Assembly: GCA_027493775.1 (NCBI GenBank) | Contig: JAOSKE010000001.1 | Coordinates: 805,651 to 869,650, forward strand | Origin: Kiritimatiellia bacterium | Lineage (GTDB): Bacteria; Verrucomicrobiota; Kiritimatiellia; CAIVKH01 | Direction: 5' to 3' | DNA length: 64,000 bases | In this document: positions 1 to 10,026 of the stretch, piece by piece | Layout: each line of letters starts with the position of its first letter | Position numbering within the stretch: position 1 is the stretch's first letter | Translations under genes and position numbers: made by a program | Notes under the pieces: generated by a model | The model's input: only the letters and a program-made list of their open reading frames with translations | The model's database searches: none | Told to the model about the DNA's origin: nothing

Positions 1-451
1 TTATCGAAAGTTGACCGAAGGTCGCTTGCGCGGTGGCGCCAAGGAGAGCGTTGTAGAGGGAGCGAGGTGGGGAATTGTGTTGGGCAGCGAAGCCTTTGCG
101 GAGCGAATTCGGGCTGGATTGGGGATCGGGCGGGAGAGCGCGGGGCGGAAGAACCTGCGTCGTCGTCTTGAGTGGAGCGATTATGTGAAATGTATGGAGG
201 GCGTGAAGGGAGAGCGCTGGGATGAGTTTTGCGGCCGGTATGGCGACTCGGGCCGCGATGTTGTTTTATGGGCTGCGCGCACCAAGGGAGGGTATGGGCT
301 AAAAGAACTGCCGGGATACGTTGATGGCGTTGATTACAGCGCGGTCTATCAAGCCGTGCGCCGCCTGCCGTTGCGCATGAAACGAGATAAACGGCTTAGA
401 AAACTTGTAGAGACCTATGCCAAAAAGCTTGGCGAATTGTACAATGTCTAG
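1..451 (+). CDS. REP-associated tyrosine transposase (RAYT), C-terminal part, cut by window edge
   Basis: The frame is open to the left edge, so only about 150 C-terminal residues are visible. They resemble the C-terminal half of Y1-transposase/RAYT proteins: the LGSE.F segment, the GRD...W.AR segment near residue 85-90, and the final helical AVYQAVRRLPLR segment that follows the catalytic HUH/Tyr domain. The catalytic N-terminus lies outside the window. The protein ends GELYNV, and its TAG stop sits inside the REP-like word TGTCTAGACTTGACCCC. That arrangement fits RAYT genes, which usually lie next to the palindromes they act on. The same GELYNV ending and REP word recur in three miniature derivatives further right, so this fragment shows the probable parent family. 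An intact copy outside the window cannot be excluded. Confidence 0.7.
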   Translation, partial: YRKLTEGRLRGGAKESVVEGARWGIVLGSEAFAERIRAGLGIGRESAGRKNLRRRLEWSDYVKCMEGVKGERWDEFCGRYGDSGRDVVLWAARTKGGYGLKELPGYVDGVDYSAVYQAVRRLPLRMKRDKRLRKLVETYAKKLGELYNV

Positions 452-462
452 ACTTGACCCCA
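444..462 (+). repeat. REP-like word at the 3' end of the RAYT remnant
   Basis: ATGTCTAGACTTGACCCC begins inside the last codons of the RAYT remnant and supplies its stop. The same word recurs at about 5217, 8887, 10573, 10615 and 14703 on the plus strand, and inverted as GGGGTCGAGTCTAGACAT at 2702, 8716 and 14532. Here it also marks the 3' truncation of Rhs copy A. Confidence 0.75.
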
Positions 463-465
463 ATA

Positions 466-1840
466 GACGCAGGAGAAGGCTCAGAGATCAATTCGTTCAA
501 TGTTGCGTCATGTTTTTGTGTGCGTTCCCATATGTTAAGGAGGTTCTTGTCCAGCGCATCAAGGATTGTCGCAGGCGTGACAGGATAGAATGGGTCACTA
601 CTCGAAACACCGCCTAGCCCGGAGAAAAATCGGAGAAGCTTTTGATACCAGTTCAGGGACTTGCCTGTATCTTCTCCCAATCCGAGGGGATCAATGTAGC
701 TAATCGGATCGCCGTGGCAATAACTGTAAAGATTGGGGCTTCCTGCTCGGAATAAAATGGGGTCCTTCGCTAGCCACCTCCCAGTCATCGGATCATAATC
801 GCGGTATCCGAACCGCGTCAGACCCGTATCTGGGTCGTATAAACCTCCCGCAAACCCGAACGGCTGGAATCCGGGGTTCGTGTCCTGCAACACGTTCCCC
901 CACTCGTCGTAGTCCAACCGCTGCGCAACCGCGCCGGTCTGGGCATCCACCACCAGCCGCACGCTGCCCAGGTGGTCCGCGATGATCCGATATGTCGTTC
1001 CAGAACGCACCATATAATCCGGTACATTCACTCGCGTCGCGTACACGAACCGGGACTTCACGCTTCCATCCGCATTCAACTCCGCAATCGGCTTCAGGAA
1101 GTCCTGATAGACCAGCCGTTGTACGGTCGTGCCATTCACACTCTTGGCGATGCGCCGCCCCAGAGGGTCAACGCTGTACCGAATCACAGAAACCGTGGAG
1201 CTGACGGCAAGCAGGCTGCCCCGAGCGTCATAGCGGTATGCGGTTCCGACTCCGCCAACGCTCTTGTTCGTCAGCGTGCCACGGTCGTCATACTGATATG
1301 TCGTCGCCCCGTACCCCAACAGGCGATCTTGCGCGTCGTAGTGGCCCACAAGCGACGACCCGCTCAGTATGGCATTTGTGCGATTCCCATTTGCGTCGTA
1401 TTGATATTTCGCGCGCAGCGAACCATTGGTATGCACCTCAATCAGCCGCCCCGCCGCATCATAGGAATAGATGTATAGGTTCGTCTGATTCTGAATGCGC
1501 TCCACCCGGCTGGTCATCCGCCACATTGCATCGTACCCATAATCGAATGACAGCAGATTGGTTCCGCCAAAATCACTGGCGGATGACTGTAGCTCCCCAA
1601 ACTTGCTAATTTGTCGCACATCGCTCACTTCGCCCAGCACCGTGTTCGTCACAAACCCACTTGCCGCATCCCGATTCAGCCGCAATTGACCGGCATTGGT
1701 CAACAATAGATCAAGATCATAGCCGTATCCAATACCATCACCATTGAGCGTAATCTGGCTCAAGCGGAGGTCCGGACTCCATGCATACCCTACCCGTCCC
1801 GTGACAGAGCCACCCCAGGTCACGTTTGTCAGCAGGCTGA
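466..1840 (-). pseudogene. Rhs copy A: core fragment, truncated at both ends
   Basis: The minus-strand frame (open 396-1850) carries YD repeats and the Rhs-associated core: YDPDTGLTRFGYRDYDP, then GRWLAKDP and the DPLGLG boundary. It matches copies B-D almost residue for residue up to that boundary, after which the tip diverges (about 75 residues, WERTQKHDATLNE). The 5' end stops abruptly at LLTNVTWGG, where a REP-like variant (1844-1866) begins. The 3' end runs into the REP word and RAYT remnant at 444-462, so the tip has lost its end. No signal peptide or N-terminal domain remains. It is probably a silent cassette or recombination donor rather than an expressed toxin. Confidence 0.85.
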
Positions 1841-1843
1841 AGC

Positions 1844-1866
1844 ATGTCAAGACCTGACCCTACTCA
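1844..1866 (+). repeat. REP-like variant at the 5' breakpoint of Rhs copy A
   Basis: ATGTCAAGACCTGACCCTAC, followed by TCA, sits exactly where homology to the Rhs core stops. The same string with five matching bases before it recurs at 11285-11307, at the 3' end of the Rhs C immunity gene. Confidence 0.7.
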
Positions 1867-1927
1867 GCCTGCATTTGCAAGGCCTGCTTCGCCCCGCTTG
1901 ACCCCGCCCCGCTCCTATGCCTGCGAT

Positions 1928-2461
1928 TCACTCTATAAAAGACTTTTTCTTGGGAACAAAACTTGCATCAATTATTTTTGCCGTGGCATTGTTACCACCT
2001 TGTTTGATCAAGACAGTAATTTTCATATCAATTCTGCTCACATTACCGTTTTTTGGTGGGAACACCATCGGTTCACCACTAACACTAGATGCGAAAAATG
2101 GATGGTTTGCAGAATACATCTTCCACGGTGATGGAACCTGCCCAATCAAGCCTTCACCATACTCCAATTTGTTACCATCAATGAATATTGAAACAGAACT
2201 AATAGACACCGTTTCATTGGTGGTTTTCGAAAAGAACAGAATTGCAAGCTTGTAGCTAGTTTGTGCCGGATCAGCATGGATAATTCGCGGTTGAATAATC
2301 ACATCACCGACCGAATATTTTTCGGCAATAGCAGAGCTGATAGTTGATGGCCGCACGTCACTGGGGAATTCCCTATTTTCAAATGCCACCATCGAATAAA
2401 TTCGGCAGCCAACTAAAAAAGAAATTGCAGCAACAAACAGAATTAGCAACATCACGCGCAT
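1928..2461 (-). CDS. Small lipoprotein-like protein, candidate Rhs immunity protein
   Basis: A 177-residue protein. It starts with a hydrophobic stretch ending in a lipobox-like LVGC at about residues 16-19, which suggests a secreted lipoprotein. The rest looks beta-rich, with no family I recognise. It lies 12 bases downstream of the Rhs tip fragment 2474-2764 on the same strand, the usual place for a cognate immunity gene. A periplasmic lipoprotein immunity factor would fit a toxin delivered to the periplasm, but this rests on position alone. The C-terminal part (KKKSFIE) runs into a short low-quality stretch before the REP variant at 1844. Confidence 0.55.
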   Translation of the reverse strand: MRVMLLILFVAAISFLVGCRIYSMVAFENREFPSDVRPSTISSAIAEKYSVGDVIIQPRIIHADPAQTSYKLAILFFSKTTNETVSISSVSIFIDGNKLEYGEGLIGQVPSPWKMYSANHPFFASSVSGEPMVFPPKNGNVSRIDMKITVLIKQGGNNATAKIIDASFVPKKKSFIE

Positions 2462-2473
2462 TGCCTTTAACCT

Positions 2474-2764
2474 TTACTCTGGGCCGTTCACATTACCGCC
2501 AATGTAATATGGCACCATATCCATAATAAAATGCCCAGCCCCTCTACCGACAATAGCTGGCCATCTTAGCGGATTCCACGAAGGCGTGGCAGGATTAACA
2601 TAATTGTATGTACCTCTAAATCTAGGATCCTTTATCAGTTCACCAGTGTCGCCATCATAAACAGCTTCTCGCCCGTCAGGAAACACGAACTTCAGTCTAT
2701 TGGGGTCGAGTCTAGACATTTGGTTCTGCTGAAAAACCCCTCTTTTAAAAATCTCATCGCTCAA
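2474..2764 (-). pseudogene. Orphan Rhs/polymorphic toxin C-terminal tip fragment
   Basis: A 96-codon frame. The meaningful part (2474-2701, about 76 residues) reads as a tip: DGREAVYDGDTGEL, GTYNYVNP, then H..DM.PY..GGN. From memory this pattern occurs at the C-termini of polymorphic toxins; I cannot name the family securely. Upstream, homology ends at the REP word (inverted, 2702-2719) immediately followed by the IS terminal repeat. The first ~20 codons therefore come from repeat sequence, and the MSRLDPN start is an artefact of that word. The Rhs core that carried this tip has been lost. The following gene (1928-2461) is its likely immunity partner. Confidence 0.6.
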
Positions 2765-2905
2765 AAAAGCTCACAGGCCTGCATTCTTATATACAGTCGC
2801 TTCGCCACAACACATACGTAACGTGCGGGGTGGCATGCGCATTGCTATGCTGTATTCGTTCGATTGCTTATTTTTGCCCGCGCCTTCGCTCTTTTGGGTG
2901 GCGTA

Positions 2906-4556
2906 TTACGCCCTGACTGCTTGATCTATTCCGATCTCATCATTTCCAAGCGCTTCCCAGGCCATGCGGCGGACCCACCGCTTGATGTTGCAGGCGGCCC
3001 CAATGAGGTAGTTTTGCAAACTGGTTTTTATCAACCCTCGATACCGACACCGCCTCAGTCCGTAGCCTCTTTTTAGCTCGCTGATCGTTCCTTCCACCCC
3101 ATTGCGTTTGTGCATCCGCTCTTTGAACGCCCCCGTTTTCATTTCGCGGCGACGGGCCTGAATGTGTGAATGATACTGACCCACCAGTAGCGTCCGATGG
3201 CGTTGGTTGGCTCCCAGGCAACGGCTGCGAAGCTCACACGCTTGGCAGAGCTGGTTATTCCATTCGAAGCGGTAGTGGATCTTACCACTGACTTCATCGA
3301 GGCGACTGCAGTTGGTGCTGGCATGGCGGGCCGGGCAGATCGCCACCCGCTGATCGATGTCCACGTCAAAGCTCTCAGCGCTGAAGCGGTCGCCGCGCTT
3401 CGGGGCCGGTTGAACGGGGCCGTGAATCTCGCGCTCTTCACGCCCCGCATCGGCCAGCGCCTCCCCGGAGATATAGCCGCCATCCACATAAAGCTCTTTC
3501 GGCTTGTCCAAATCTTCGCGCTTCCACTCCTCTTCCACATCCCAGATCGATCCGTGATCGCTCGTTATGGCTGGTTGGGTGACCATGGCGGTGATTACCG
3601 CGTCGGTGGGCGCCTTCATCTCCGGCTTCGCGCTTGGCAGAGTCTCCGCGATTTGGGCTTTGTAACCCACCCACTCCTTGTTCTTGCCAGCGATAGTCCC
3701 CTTGGCGCTCCACTGCGCATCCGGGTCGTGCGGATTATATACCGCACCGGACGGTCGCGAGTGGGTCTGCTCGGTCTGACCGCCCACTTCTTGAAAGTTT
3801 TCCTCGTACACCCGTCGTAGAACACTCACCGACTTCATGCTTTTGACCGCATCAACCTGCGTCTCGATCCATGCCAAGATCGCGCGGGCGTCCTCGCCCG
3901 CCTGAGTCATCTTCTGCTTGAGCGTCTCTACATCCGTTTTGAAGTCCAAGGCGCTCTGCACATACCGTTCCCACCACAGGGACCATGATCCGGGATGGGT
4001 GCTTTCGGGCAACTCCGCCAATACTTCCAGCGCCAGCCGCATGGCCTCTCGAACGCATTCCAATCGGCTCATGTGGCTGACCAATCCGATGACATGCGTC
4101 GAGTCCAGACGCTGCGCTTTATGGGCCTTGAGATAACCCGCCTTGCGCATGGCTTGGAGCACGGCGTCAAATCCGACCTCAACGAGGTTGTGCTTCAGGA
4201 GCCGATTGCGAAACTTCACCAAGCTGGTGGCGTGAAAGGCCGCTTCATCCGTTTCCATCCATAGCGCCATCTTCCATCGCAGATCATAGGTGCATCACCT
4301 CCACCGCCTTGCGATCAGGCAGTCCCTCCATGAATTGCAAGATCAACACGGCCAACATCCGCGAGGGTTCCTCGGCGGGGCGGCCATTGTCCGCGCAATA
4401 CATCGCTTCAAGTTGCGGGCGCAGGTCGCGCAGTTGCGGCATGATCGTGTCGCTGAAGAAGCGAAAGCGATCCGCTGGCGCTGACGTGAACAGGCCCGCG
4501 AATTGCACGCTGACCTCAAAGAGACTTCGTTGTTGCTGGACAGGCGGAAGACTCAT
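2906..4556 (-). pseudogene. IS1182-family DDE transposase, copy 1, frameshifted
   Basis: The N-terminal domain begins MSLPPVQQQRSLFEV and runs through MYCADNGRP and LQFMEGLPDRKAVE. It is separated by a one-base insertion near 4295 from the 454-residue remainder. Copy 2 reads through this point (KAVEACTYDLRWKMALW), which identifies the lesion. The remainder has the DDE-type pieces YVDGGYISGEA, a C..C zinc-like stretch (CQACELRSRC) and the C-terminal KRNGVEGTISELKRGYGLRR..RG, typical of IS1182 transposases. If the indel is a sequencing error the element could be functional, because no other lesion is visible. Function when intact: cut-and-paste transposition. Confidence 0.85.
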
Positions 4557-4603
4557 GATAATTTCCTCTTGCTAATAGCTAGTCTATCAGATAGCGTATC
4601 GAA

Positions 4604-4807
4604 ATGACAACAACTTATCCATTAAAAGTGCAAGCCATTCGATCCAAGGGCGTGAAAGTCCGCCTTTACGTCAACATCCCCATTCCGCTGGCCGCCGCCA
4701 TCGGCTTGGAGGGCGGTGAAGAGGTTGAGTGGGAACTACTCGACCGCCATGAACTTCACCTTATCCGAACGCAGCCCGCCAAACCAAAAGGGCGCATCCG
4801 CAAGTAG
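4604..4807 (+). CDS. AbrB/MazE-like small DNA-binding protein carried by the IS, copy 1
   Basis: 67 residues. The pattern (KVRLYVNIPIPLAAAIGL, then GEEVEWELLDRHELHLIR) resembles the swapped-hairpin AbrB/SpoVT fold found in MazE-type antitoxins and transition regulators. It is transcribed away from the transposase across only 47 bases, and its stop codon borders the right inverted repeat, so it belongs to the element. A near-identical copy accompanies IS copy 2. Binding to the shared promoter to limit transposase expression is an inference; no toxin partner is visible. Confidence 0.65.
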   Translation: MTTTYPLKVQAIRSKGVKVRLYVNIPIPLAAAIGLEGGEEVEWELLDRHELHLIRTQPAKPKGRIRK

Positions 4808-4826
4808 GGGGTTTTTCAGCGGAACC

Positions 4827-5014
4827 GACATTTTACATTTAGCGTTTTCTCGCAGTACAGATGAACGCATATTCGGGACAAACAGGTTGCTGAGGCGGGC
4901 AAGTGAAGTCGGCTAATACGGCGCTGTTGTAGGCGGTTGTTCGAGCAAGTTGTCACAGGGCCTGGTGACGAAAACGAGGCGAGGGTCTCAGAGAAGGAGT
5001 CGAAGCCACGGCAA
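4827..5014. other. Gene-free stretch between the IS and a dispersed repeat
   Basis: No convincing gene. Short frames on both strands lack any recognisable pattern or good ribosome binding site. The sequence leads into the dispersed repeat at 5015-5128. Confidence 0.5.
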
Positions 5015-5128
5015 GAAAGTTCATTCGGTTGCGGCATGTCTGGTTTCCCACGATTTTGTCGCCATAATTCAGCCCGCGAAACGAACCGCGCAGGTAATCA
5101 TTAGCCCTCCGCCGCTCGCTGTCAACAC
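5015..5128. repeat. Dispersed intergenic repeat, copy 1 (partner at 29356-29466)
   Basis: GAAAGTTCATTCGGTTG starts a stretch of about 114 bases that aligns with 29356-29466, with scattered substitutions and a net 3-base length difference. Both contain a run around AACGAACC followed by AATCATYA, and both end at GTCAACAC. Both lie near a junction between a mobile-element-rich segment and a following gene block. Confidence 0.65.
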
Positions 5129-5149
5129 AGGCCTAAACCACCGATAGCG

Positions 5150-5268
5150 AGAATTGACCCCCACTCCCCTGTATTCATTTTCGACGCGACGGCGCAAGCG
5201 CAAGCGCAAATGTCGAATGTCTAGACTTGACCCCAACTACTCAGACTTGACCCCAACTACTCACAAAT
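5150..5268 (+). repeat. REP-like doublet with remnant of the mini-RAYT left flank
   Basis: A diverged piece matching the region upstream of the mini-RAYT start (TGTATTCATTTTCGACGC... instead of TTGTATTCATTCTCGACAC) runs into AATGTCTAGACTTGACCCC at about 5216. That word is followed by a second partial copy (AGACTTGACCCCAACTACTC) at about 5241-5262, so the unit is locally duplicated in tandem. Confidence 0.6.
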
Positions 5269-5385
5269 CGGGGGAAGCTCATTTTTCAGGGAATAAGGCC
5301 CATCTTTCGACGGACTTTCGCGCGTTTTGGACAGCAGTGTCGCTAACCGCCTTTCATGTTATCTGCCCCCTTTGCGTTCTAGGAT
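5269..5385. other. Short spacer, no feature seen
   Basis: AT/GC-mixed sequence between the REP doublet and the DUF4279-like gene. No gene, repeat or terminator could be supported. Confidence 0.4.
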
Positions 5386-5814
5386 CTACTCGCGCAAGGG
5401 TAAAGGGCTGACACCTTTACTGTCGTAGTGGTAGACATCGAGATCAAACTCCGACCCTGACTTAAACAAAAGCGCCACGAGAGGGCGACTTAAACACACA
5501 TTCGGCATCGATGCTGAGTCATCTGTTCTAACAACAAGAGATAGCCTCGATTCAAAGCTGGCCATTTCGCGAAGCATTGTCACCCCACACATTAGTGCCT
5601 CAATGTCGTCAAGGTACTTTTCGAAGTGTGGCGTGAGATAATCCGTGTCCCCCTCCGCGACCACGAATGAACAGATCGATCTTTTCGCCACTTTGCCACC
5701 CGAATTCTTGTTCCCTTTTTCTATGTAAAGAGACGGCGTCCTCATAAAACATCGATCGACCTGTTCTCGTGTAAACTCTCCAACCATAGAGACCTTTATT
5801 CTGTAGCCCGCCAT
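5386..5814 (-). CDS. DUF4279-like protein, candidate immunity to Rhs copy B
   Basis: 142 residues. The layout resembles DUF4279-type proteins, often found as polymorphic-toxin immunity proteins: an N-terminal strand (YRIKVSMVGEFT), a P.......KG region, a central hydrophobic helix, and a C-terminal LSRPLVALLFKSGSEFDLDVYHY with the characteristic hydrophobic strand then acidic D.Y ending. It starts 15 bases after the end of Rhs copy B on the same strand, the expected place for a cognate immunity gene. No signal peptide, so a cytoplasmic target would be expected. Family assignment is from memory and moderate. Confidence 0.6.
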   Translation of the reverse strand: MAGYRIKVSMVGEFTREQVDRCFMRTPSLYIEKGNKNSGGKVAKRSICSFVVAEGDTDYLTPHFEKYLDDIEALMCGVTMLREMASFESRLSLVVRTDDSASMPNVCLSRPLVALLFKSGSEFDLDVYHYDSKGVSPLPLRE

Positions 5815-5829
5815 AATGTGCCTTACGAT

Positions 5830-8713
5830 TTACAATGGCTCACCGGGGCCATCGCCGCCCTTTGGCTTAATTACAGGAGTTCCGTCTGGTCGTATATAGA
5901 TATCGTGCTTACCACCAGCGCCAAGTTGGTCTTTTGCATCTTCGGCGTTTTTATACCCATGCTCTTGTGCGACCTTGTCGGCCTCTTTATTGTCAAGCAA
6001 CTTGTCTTGGTTCGGATTACTATTGCGAAATATATCTATAACATTATCGAGTGTCCATGCTGCGGCAAAAGCCCCGGCGTATACGGCCCATTTCAGCCAA
6101 GCAGCATCAGACGGGTCTAGAGTAACAAAATCAGGAGTTAAAATGAGAGTCAGGCCCGCAACAAGAGTGCCCTGATATTCCCCCAGCCCCCAAGGATCAA
6201 AATAGTTAATCGAATCCCCGTGACAGTAGAGATAGAGGTTCGCTTGGCCACCTCCGAACAGGATGGGGTCTTTGGCTAGCCAGCGACCCGTCGTTGCGTC
6301 ATAATCCCGATACCCGAACCGCGTCAGTCCCGTATCCGGGTCATACAGACCTCCCGCGAACCCAAATGGCTGAAAGCCCGGATTGGTGTCCTCCAGAACA
6401 TTGCCCCATTCGTCATAGTCCATCCGCTGCGCAATGGCGCCGGTCTGGGCATCCACAACCAGCCGCACGCTGCCCAGATGATCTGTAATGATCCGATACG
6501 TCGTTCCAGAACGCACCATATAATCCGGTACATTCACTCGCGTCGCGTACACGAACCGGGACTTCACGCTTCCATCCGCATTCAACTCCGCAATCGGCTT
6601 CAGGAAGTCCTGATAGACCAGCCGTTGCACGGTCGTGCCATTCACACTCTTGGCGATGCGCCGCCCCAGAGGGTCAACGCTGTACCGAATCGCAGAAACC
6701 GTGGAGCTGACGGCAAGCAGGCTGCCCCGAGCGTCATAGCGGTATGCGGTTCCGACTCCGCCAACGCTCTTGTTCGTCAGCGTGCCACGGTCGTCATACT
6801 GATATGTCGTCGCCCCGTACCCCAACAGGCGATCTTGCGCGTCGTAGTGGCCCACAAGCGACGACCCGCTCAGTATGGCATTTGTGCGATTCCCATTTGC
6901 GTCGTATTGATATTTCGGCGCGCAGCGAACCATTGGTATGCACCTCAATCAGCCGCCCCGCCGCATCATAGGAATAGATGTATAGGTTCGTCTGATTCTG
7001 AATGCGCTCCACCCGGCTGGTCATCCGCCACATTGCATCGTACCCATAATCGAATGACAGCAGATTGGTTCCGCCAAAATCACTGGCGGATGACTGTAGC
7101 TCCCCAAACTTGCTAATTTGTCGCACATCGCTCACTTCGCCCAGCACCGTGTTCGTCACAAACCCACTTGCCGCATCCCGATTCAGCCGCAATTGACCGG
7201 CATTGGTCAACAATAAATCAAAATCATAGCCGTATCCAATGCCATCACCATTGAGCGTAATCCGGCTCAAGCGGAGGTCCGGACTCCATGCATACCCTAC
7301 CCGTCCCGTGACAGAGCCACCCCAGGTCACGTTTGTCAGCAGGCTGCCATCCCAGCCTAAAGCCAGAGAGGGCCCGCTTGTGGCAACGATGGAAATCGGG
7401 TGCCCGTTTGCGTAGGCGACCGCAATCCGGTTCTCCGGCCACCGGACCTGACTCACCTGCCCCGCTGCATTGTACTGGTTGGTGATGGTCGCCCCGCCCG
7501 GCAGCCGTATGCTCGTCACCTGGCGGCGCGCATTCCACGTGAGGAGAAGATTCGTGTCCACACCAGCCAAGCCGGGGGCCGAATAGCGACCCAGAAGACC
7601 AACGTTGTTGTAGTCCATCTGATGTTCAGCCTTATCGGGCGGCGTCACCCCGCTCAGATTGGAGGACTTGTCGTACCGCAGTCCGATGGTCTTCGCGTCC
7701 GGTTGCAGCAGATTCGTGACCCGACCGGCGGGATCGGAATCCAGCCGGTACGACTGCAGCAAACTGTTGGTGAGCGCGCCCCAAACTCCATTCGTTGTAT
7801 AACCGAGTCCAAAAGCACGACGCACAGCTCCAGTGCCGATCGCGAACTGCTGCAACCGACCGTGAACATCATATGCAACATCGATGGGATACAACCCTGG
7901 TAGCTCTATCCGCTCCGCCCGCCCGTTTGCATTATAGATTACCCTGCGGGTTCTGCCCTCGGGACTCGTCAGCGACGCCATTCGATTCGACGCCTGATAC
8001 GACGCTACATACGCTGGTCGGTCATTAATGCTGAAGACATTCGTGAAGGAAACGAGGCTTAACACGTCACCGGTATCCGACAACGAGGCGGCTCGGCTGA
8101 CATTCGCCGACCAAATCAAGCCTGATGGAAAACGGATTGTGCGCATCTCCGGTTTCTTCACTTGCCAGTCAAAGCGCGGGTCAGCCCCCATCAGCGTACT
8201 GACCACAGTGCCATCCGGCGCGATGTTCGTAATAATCGTCTCTGCGTAGTTCTGATAGGTCAACGTCGTCAGATTTCCCGGCGCAACATGGGTTCTGAGG
8301 CTGAAATCAGCGCCCATTCTGGCAAATCTGTAGGTATTGCTCCCCTGCAGAGTGCCGGAGTCCATGACTTCGTGCCCCGCAAAAAAGTTCTCACGTTTGA
8401 ACTGATGATAAGCTCCCGCAGGGTCTTCGGCACGGACCAAACGGCCCCAATCATCATACACAAAATTGAACACATATCCTTTTCGCGTAATGACATTGGT
8501 CAGCAGCCCGTTTGCAGTATAACGGAACGCATTGGTTTCATTTGCCGGATTTACCACTGCGCTGAGATAGCCGTTGTCGTCCATAAGCAACTGAGTCCGT
8601 ACACCGAACGGCGAGACAATATTCGTGGCCTCCCCGATCCGGCACGCTGGACACTTGTCGTATTGCTAAATTTGTCCACGATGGAAATCAAACGTCCGTT
8701 CGCATCGTGTGTT
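5830..8713 (-). pseudogene. Rhs copy B: 5'-truncated, two frameshifts, own C-terminal tip
   Basis: YD-repeat core nearly identical to copies C and D. Two indels break it: an extra G near 6917 (compare copy A) and a missing C in the run at 8632-8635 (five C in copy C, four here). The 5' end stops at ANGRLISIV, where the inverted REP word and the mini-RAYT element begin, exactly as in copy C. After DPWGLGEYQG the tip is unique: a hydrophobic stretch (LVAGLTLILT, AWLKWAVYAGAFAAAW), then NKEADKVAQEHGY and a final HDIYIRPDGTPVIKPKGGDG. That ending resembles type-33-like polymorphic toxin tips, which is a guess from motif shape. The DUF4279-like gene downstream is its probable immunity gene. Confidence 0.85.
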
Positions 8714-8715
8714 TT

Positions 8716-8911
8716 GGGGTCGAGTCTAGACATTGTACAGTTCGCCGCTTGTCTTTGAGATGGCCTCTCGATTGCGACCGCGCGACGTCACATGGTGCCG
8801 GACGCCTTCAATGTCAATTCTCAATGGCCTGCTCATACCGATCTTGTATTCATTCTCGACACGTCGGCGCAAGCCACAATGTCGAATGTCTAGACTTGAC
8901 CCTAACTACTC
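8716..8911 (-). mobile_element. Miniature RAYT-derived element, copy 1
   Basis: It begins with the inverted REP word (8716-8733) and ends with a direct REP word (8887-8910). On the minus strand, 8726-8836 encodes a 36-residue protein that joins a RAYT N-terminus (MSRPLRIDIEGVRHHVTSRG) directly to the RAYT C-terminal GELYNV. It is thus an internal-deletion derivative of a RAYT gene with its flanking REP ends. It adjoins the 5' breakpoint of Rhs copy B on one side and a truncated IS on the other. Confidence 0.7.
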
Positions 8912-9979
8912 TAAAGCTCTTTCGGCTTGTCCAAATCTTCGCGCTTCCACTCCTCTTCCACATCCGAGATCGATCCGTGATCGCTCGTTATGGCTGGTTG
9001 GGTGACCATGGCGGTGATTACCGCGTCGGTGGGCGCCTTCATCTCCGGCTTCGCGCTTGGCAGAGTCTCCGCGATTTGGGCTTTGTAACTCCACCCACTC
9101 CTTGTTCTTGCCAGCGATAGTCCCCTTGGCGCTCCACTGCGCATCCGGGTCGTGCGGATTATATACCGCACCGGACGGTCGCGAGTGGGTCTGCTCGGTC
9201 TGACCGCCCACTTCTTGAAAGTTTTCCTCGTACACCCGCCGTAAAACACTCACCGACTTCATGCTTTTGACCGCATCAACCTGCGTCTCGATCCATGCCA
9301 AGATCGCGCGGGCGTCCTCGCCCGCCTGAGTCATCTTCTGCTTGAGCGTCTCTACATCCGTTTTGAAGTCCAAGGCGCTCTGCACATACCGTTCCCACCA
9401 CAGGGACCATGATCCAGGACGTGTGCTTTCGGGCAACTCTGCCAATACTTCCATCGCCAGCCGCATGGCCTCTCGAACGCATTCCAATCGGCTCATGTGG
9501 CTGACCAAACCGATGACATGCGTCGAGTCCAGACGCTGCGCTTTATGGGCCTTGAGATAACCCGCCTTGCGCATGGCTTGGAGCACGGCGTCAAATCCGA
9601 TCTCGACGAGGTTGTGCTCCAGGAGCCGATTGCGAAACTTCACCAAGCTGGTGGCGTGAAAGGCCGCTTCATCCGTTTCCATCCATAGCGCCATCTTCCA
9701 TCGCAGATCATAGGTGCATGCCTCCACCGCCTTGCGATCAGGCAGTCCCTCCATGAATTGCAAGATCAACACGGCCAACATCCGCGAGGGTTCCTCGGCG
9801 GGGCGGCCATTGTCCGCGCAATACATCGCTTCAAGTTGCGGGCGCAGTTCGCGCAGTTGCGGCATGATCGTGTCGCTGAAGAAGCCAAAGCGATTCGCTG
9901 GCGCCGACTTGAACAGGCCCGCGAATTGCACGTTGACCTCAAAGAGACTTCGTTGTTGCTGGACAGGCGGAAGACTCAT
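8912..9979 (-). pseudogene. IS1182-family transposase, copy 2, truncated and frameshifted
   Basis: Keeps the intact N-terminal domain and the KAVEACTYDLRWKMALW join that copy 1 has lost. It carries its own one-base insertion near 9090 (KEWVELQSP instead of KEWVGYKAQIAE), and the whole C-terminal half from YVDGGYISGEA onwards is missing. With part of the DDE core gone it cannot be active. The two copies have different lesions, so together they define the intact protein of about 550 residues. Confidence 0.85.
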
Positions 9980-10026
9980 GATAATTTCCTCTTGCTAATA
10001 GCTAGTCTATCAGATAGCGTATCGAA

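Larger units (their letters stand above)
2722..4826 (-). mobile_element. IS1182-like insertion sequence, copy 1, with AbrB-like passenger
   Basis: About 2.1 kb bounded by 19-bp inverted repeats: GGTTCTGCTGAAAAACCCC at 2722-2740 and its complement GGGGTTTTTCAGCGGAACC at 4808-4826 (one mismatch). Inside are a frameshifted transposase (minus) and a divergent 67-codon AbrB-like gene whose stop codon touches the right repeat. The left end abuts an inverted REP-like word. No target-site duplication was identified. The element boundary is inferred from the inverted repeats and from the same right end in copy 2. Confidence 0.65.

Noticed and set aside
6478..7116. Plus-strand frames antisense to the Rhs cores (also at 972, 12294, 13977, 16609, 18291)
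   Set aside because: The same antisense frames appear in every Rhs copy with matching sequence, as expected from shared core DNA. The minus-strand YD-repeat reading is the real one.
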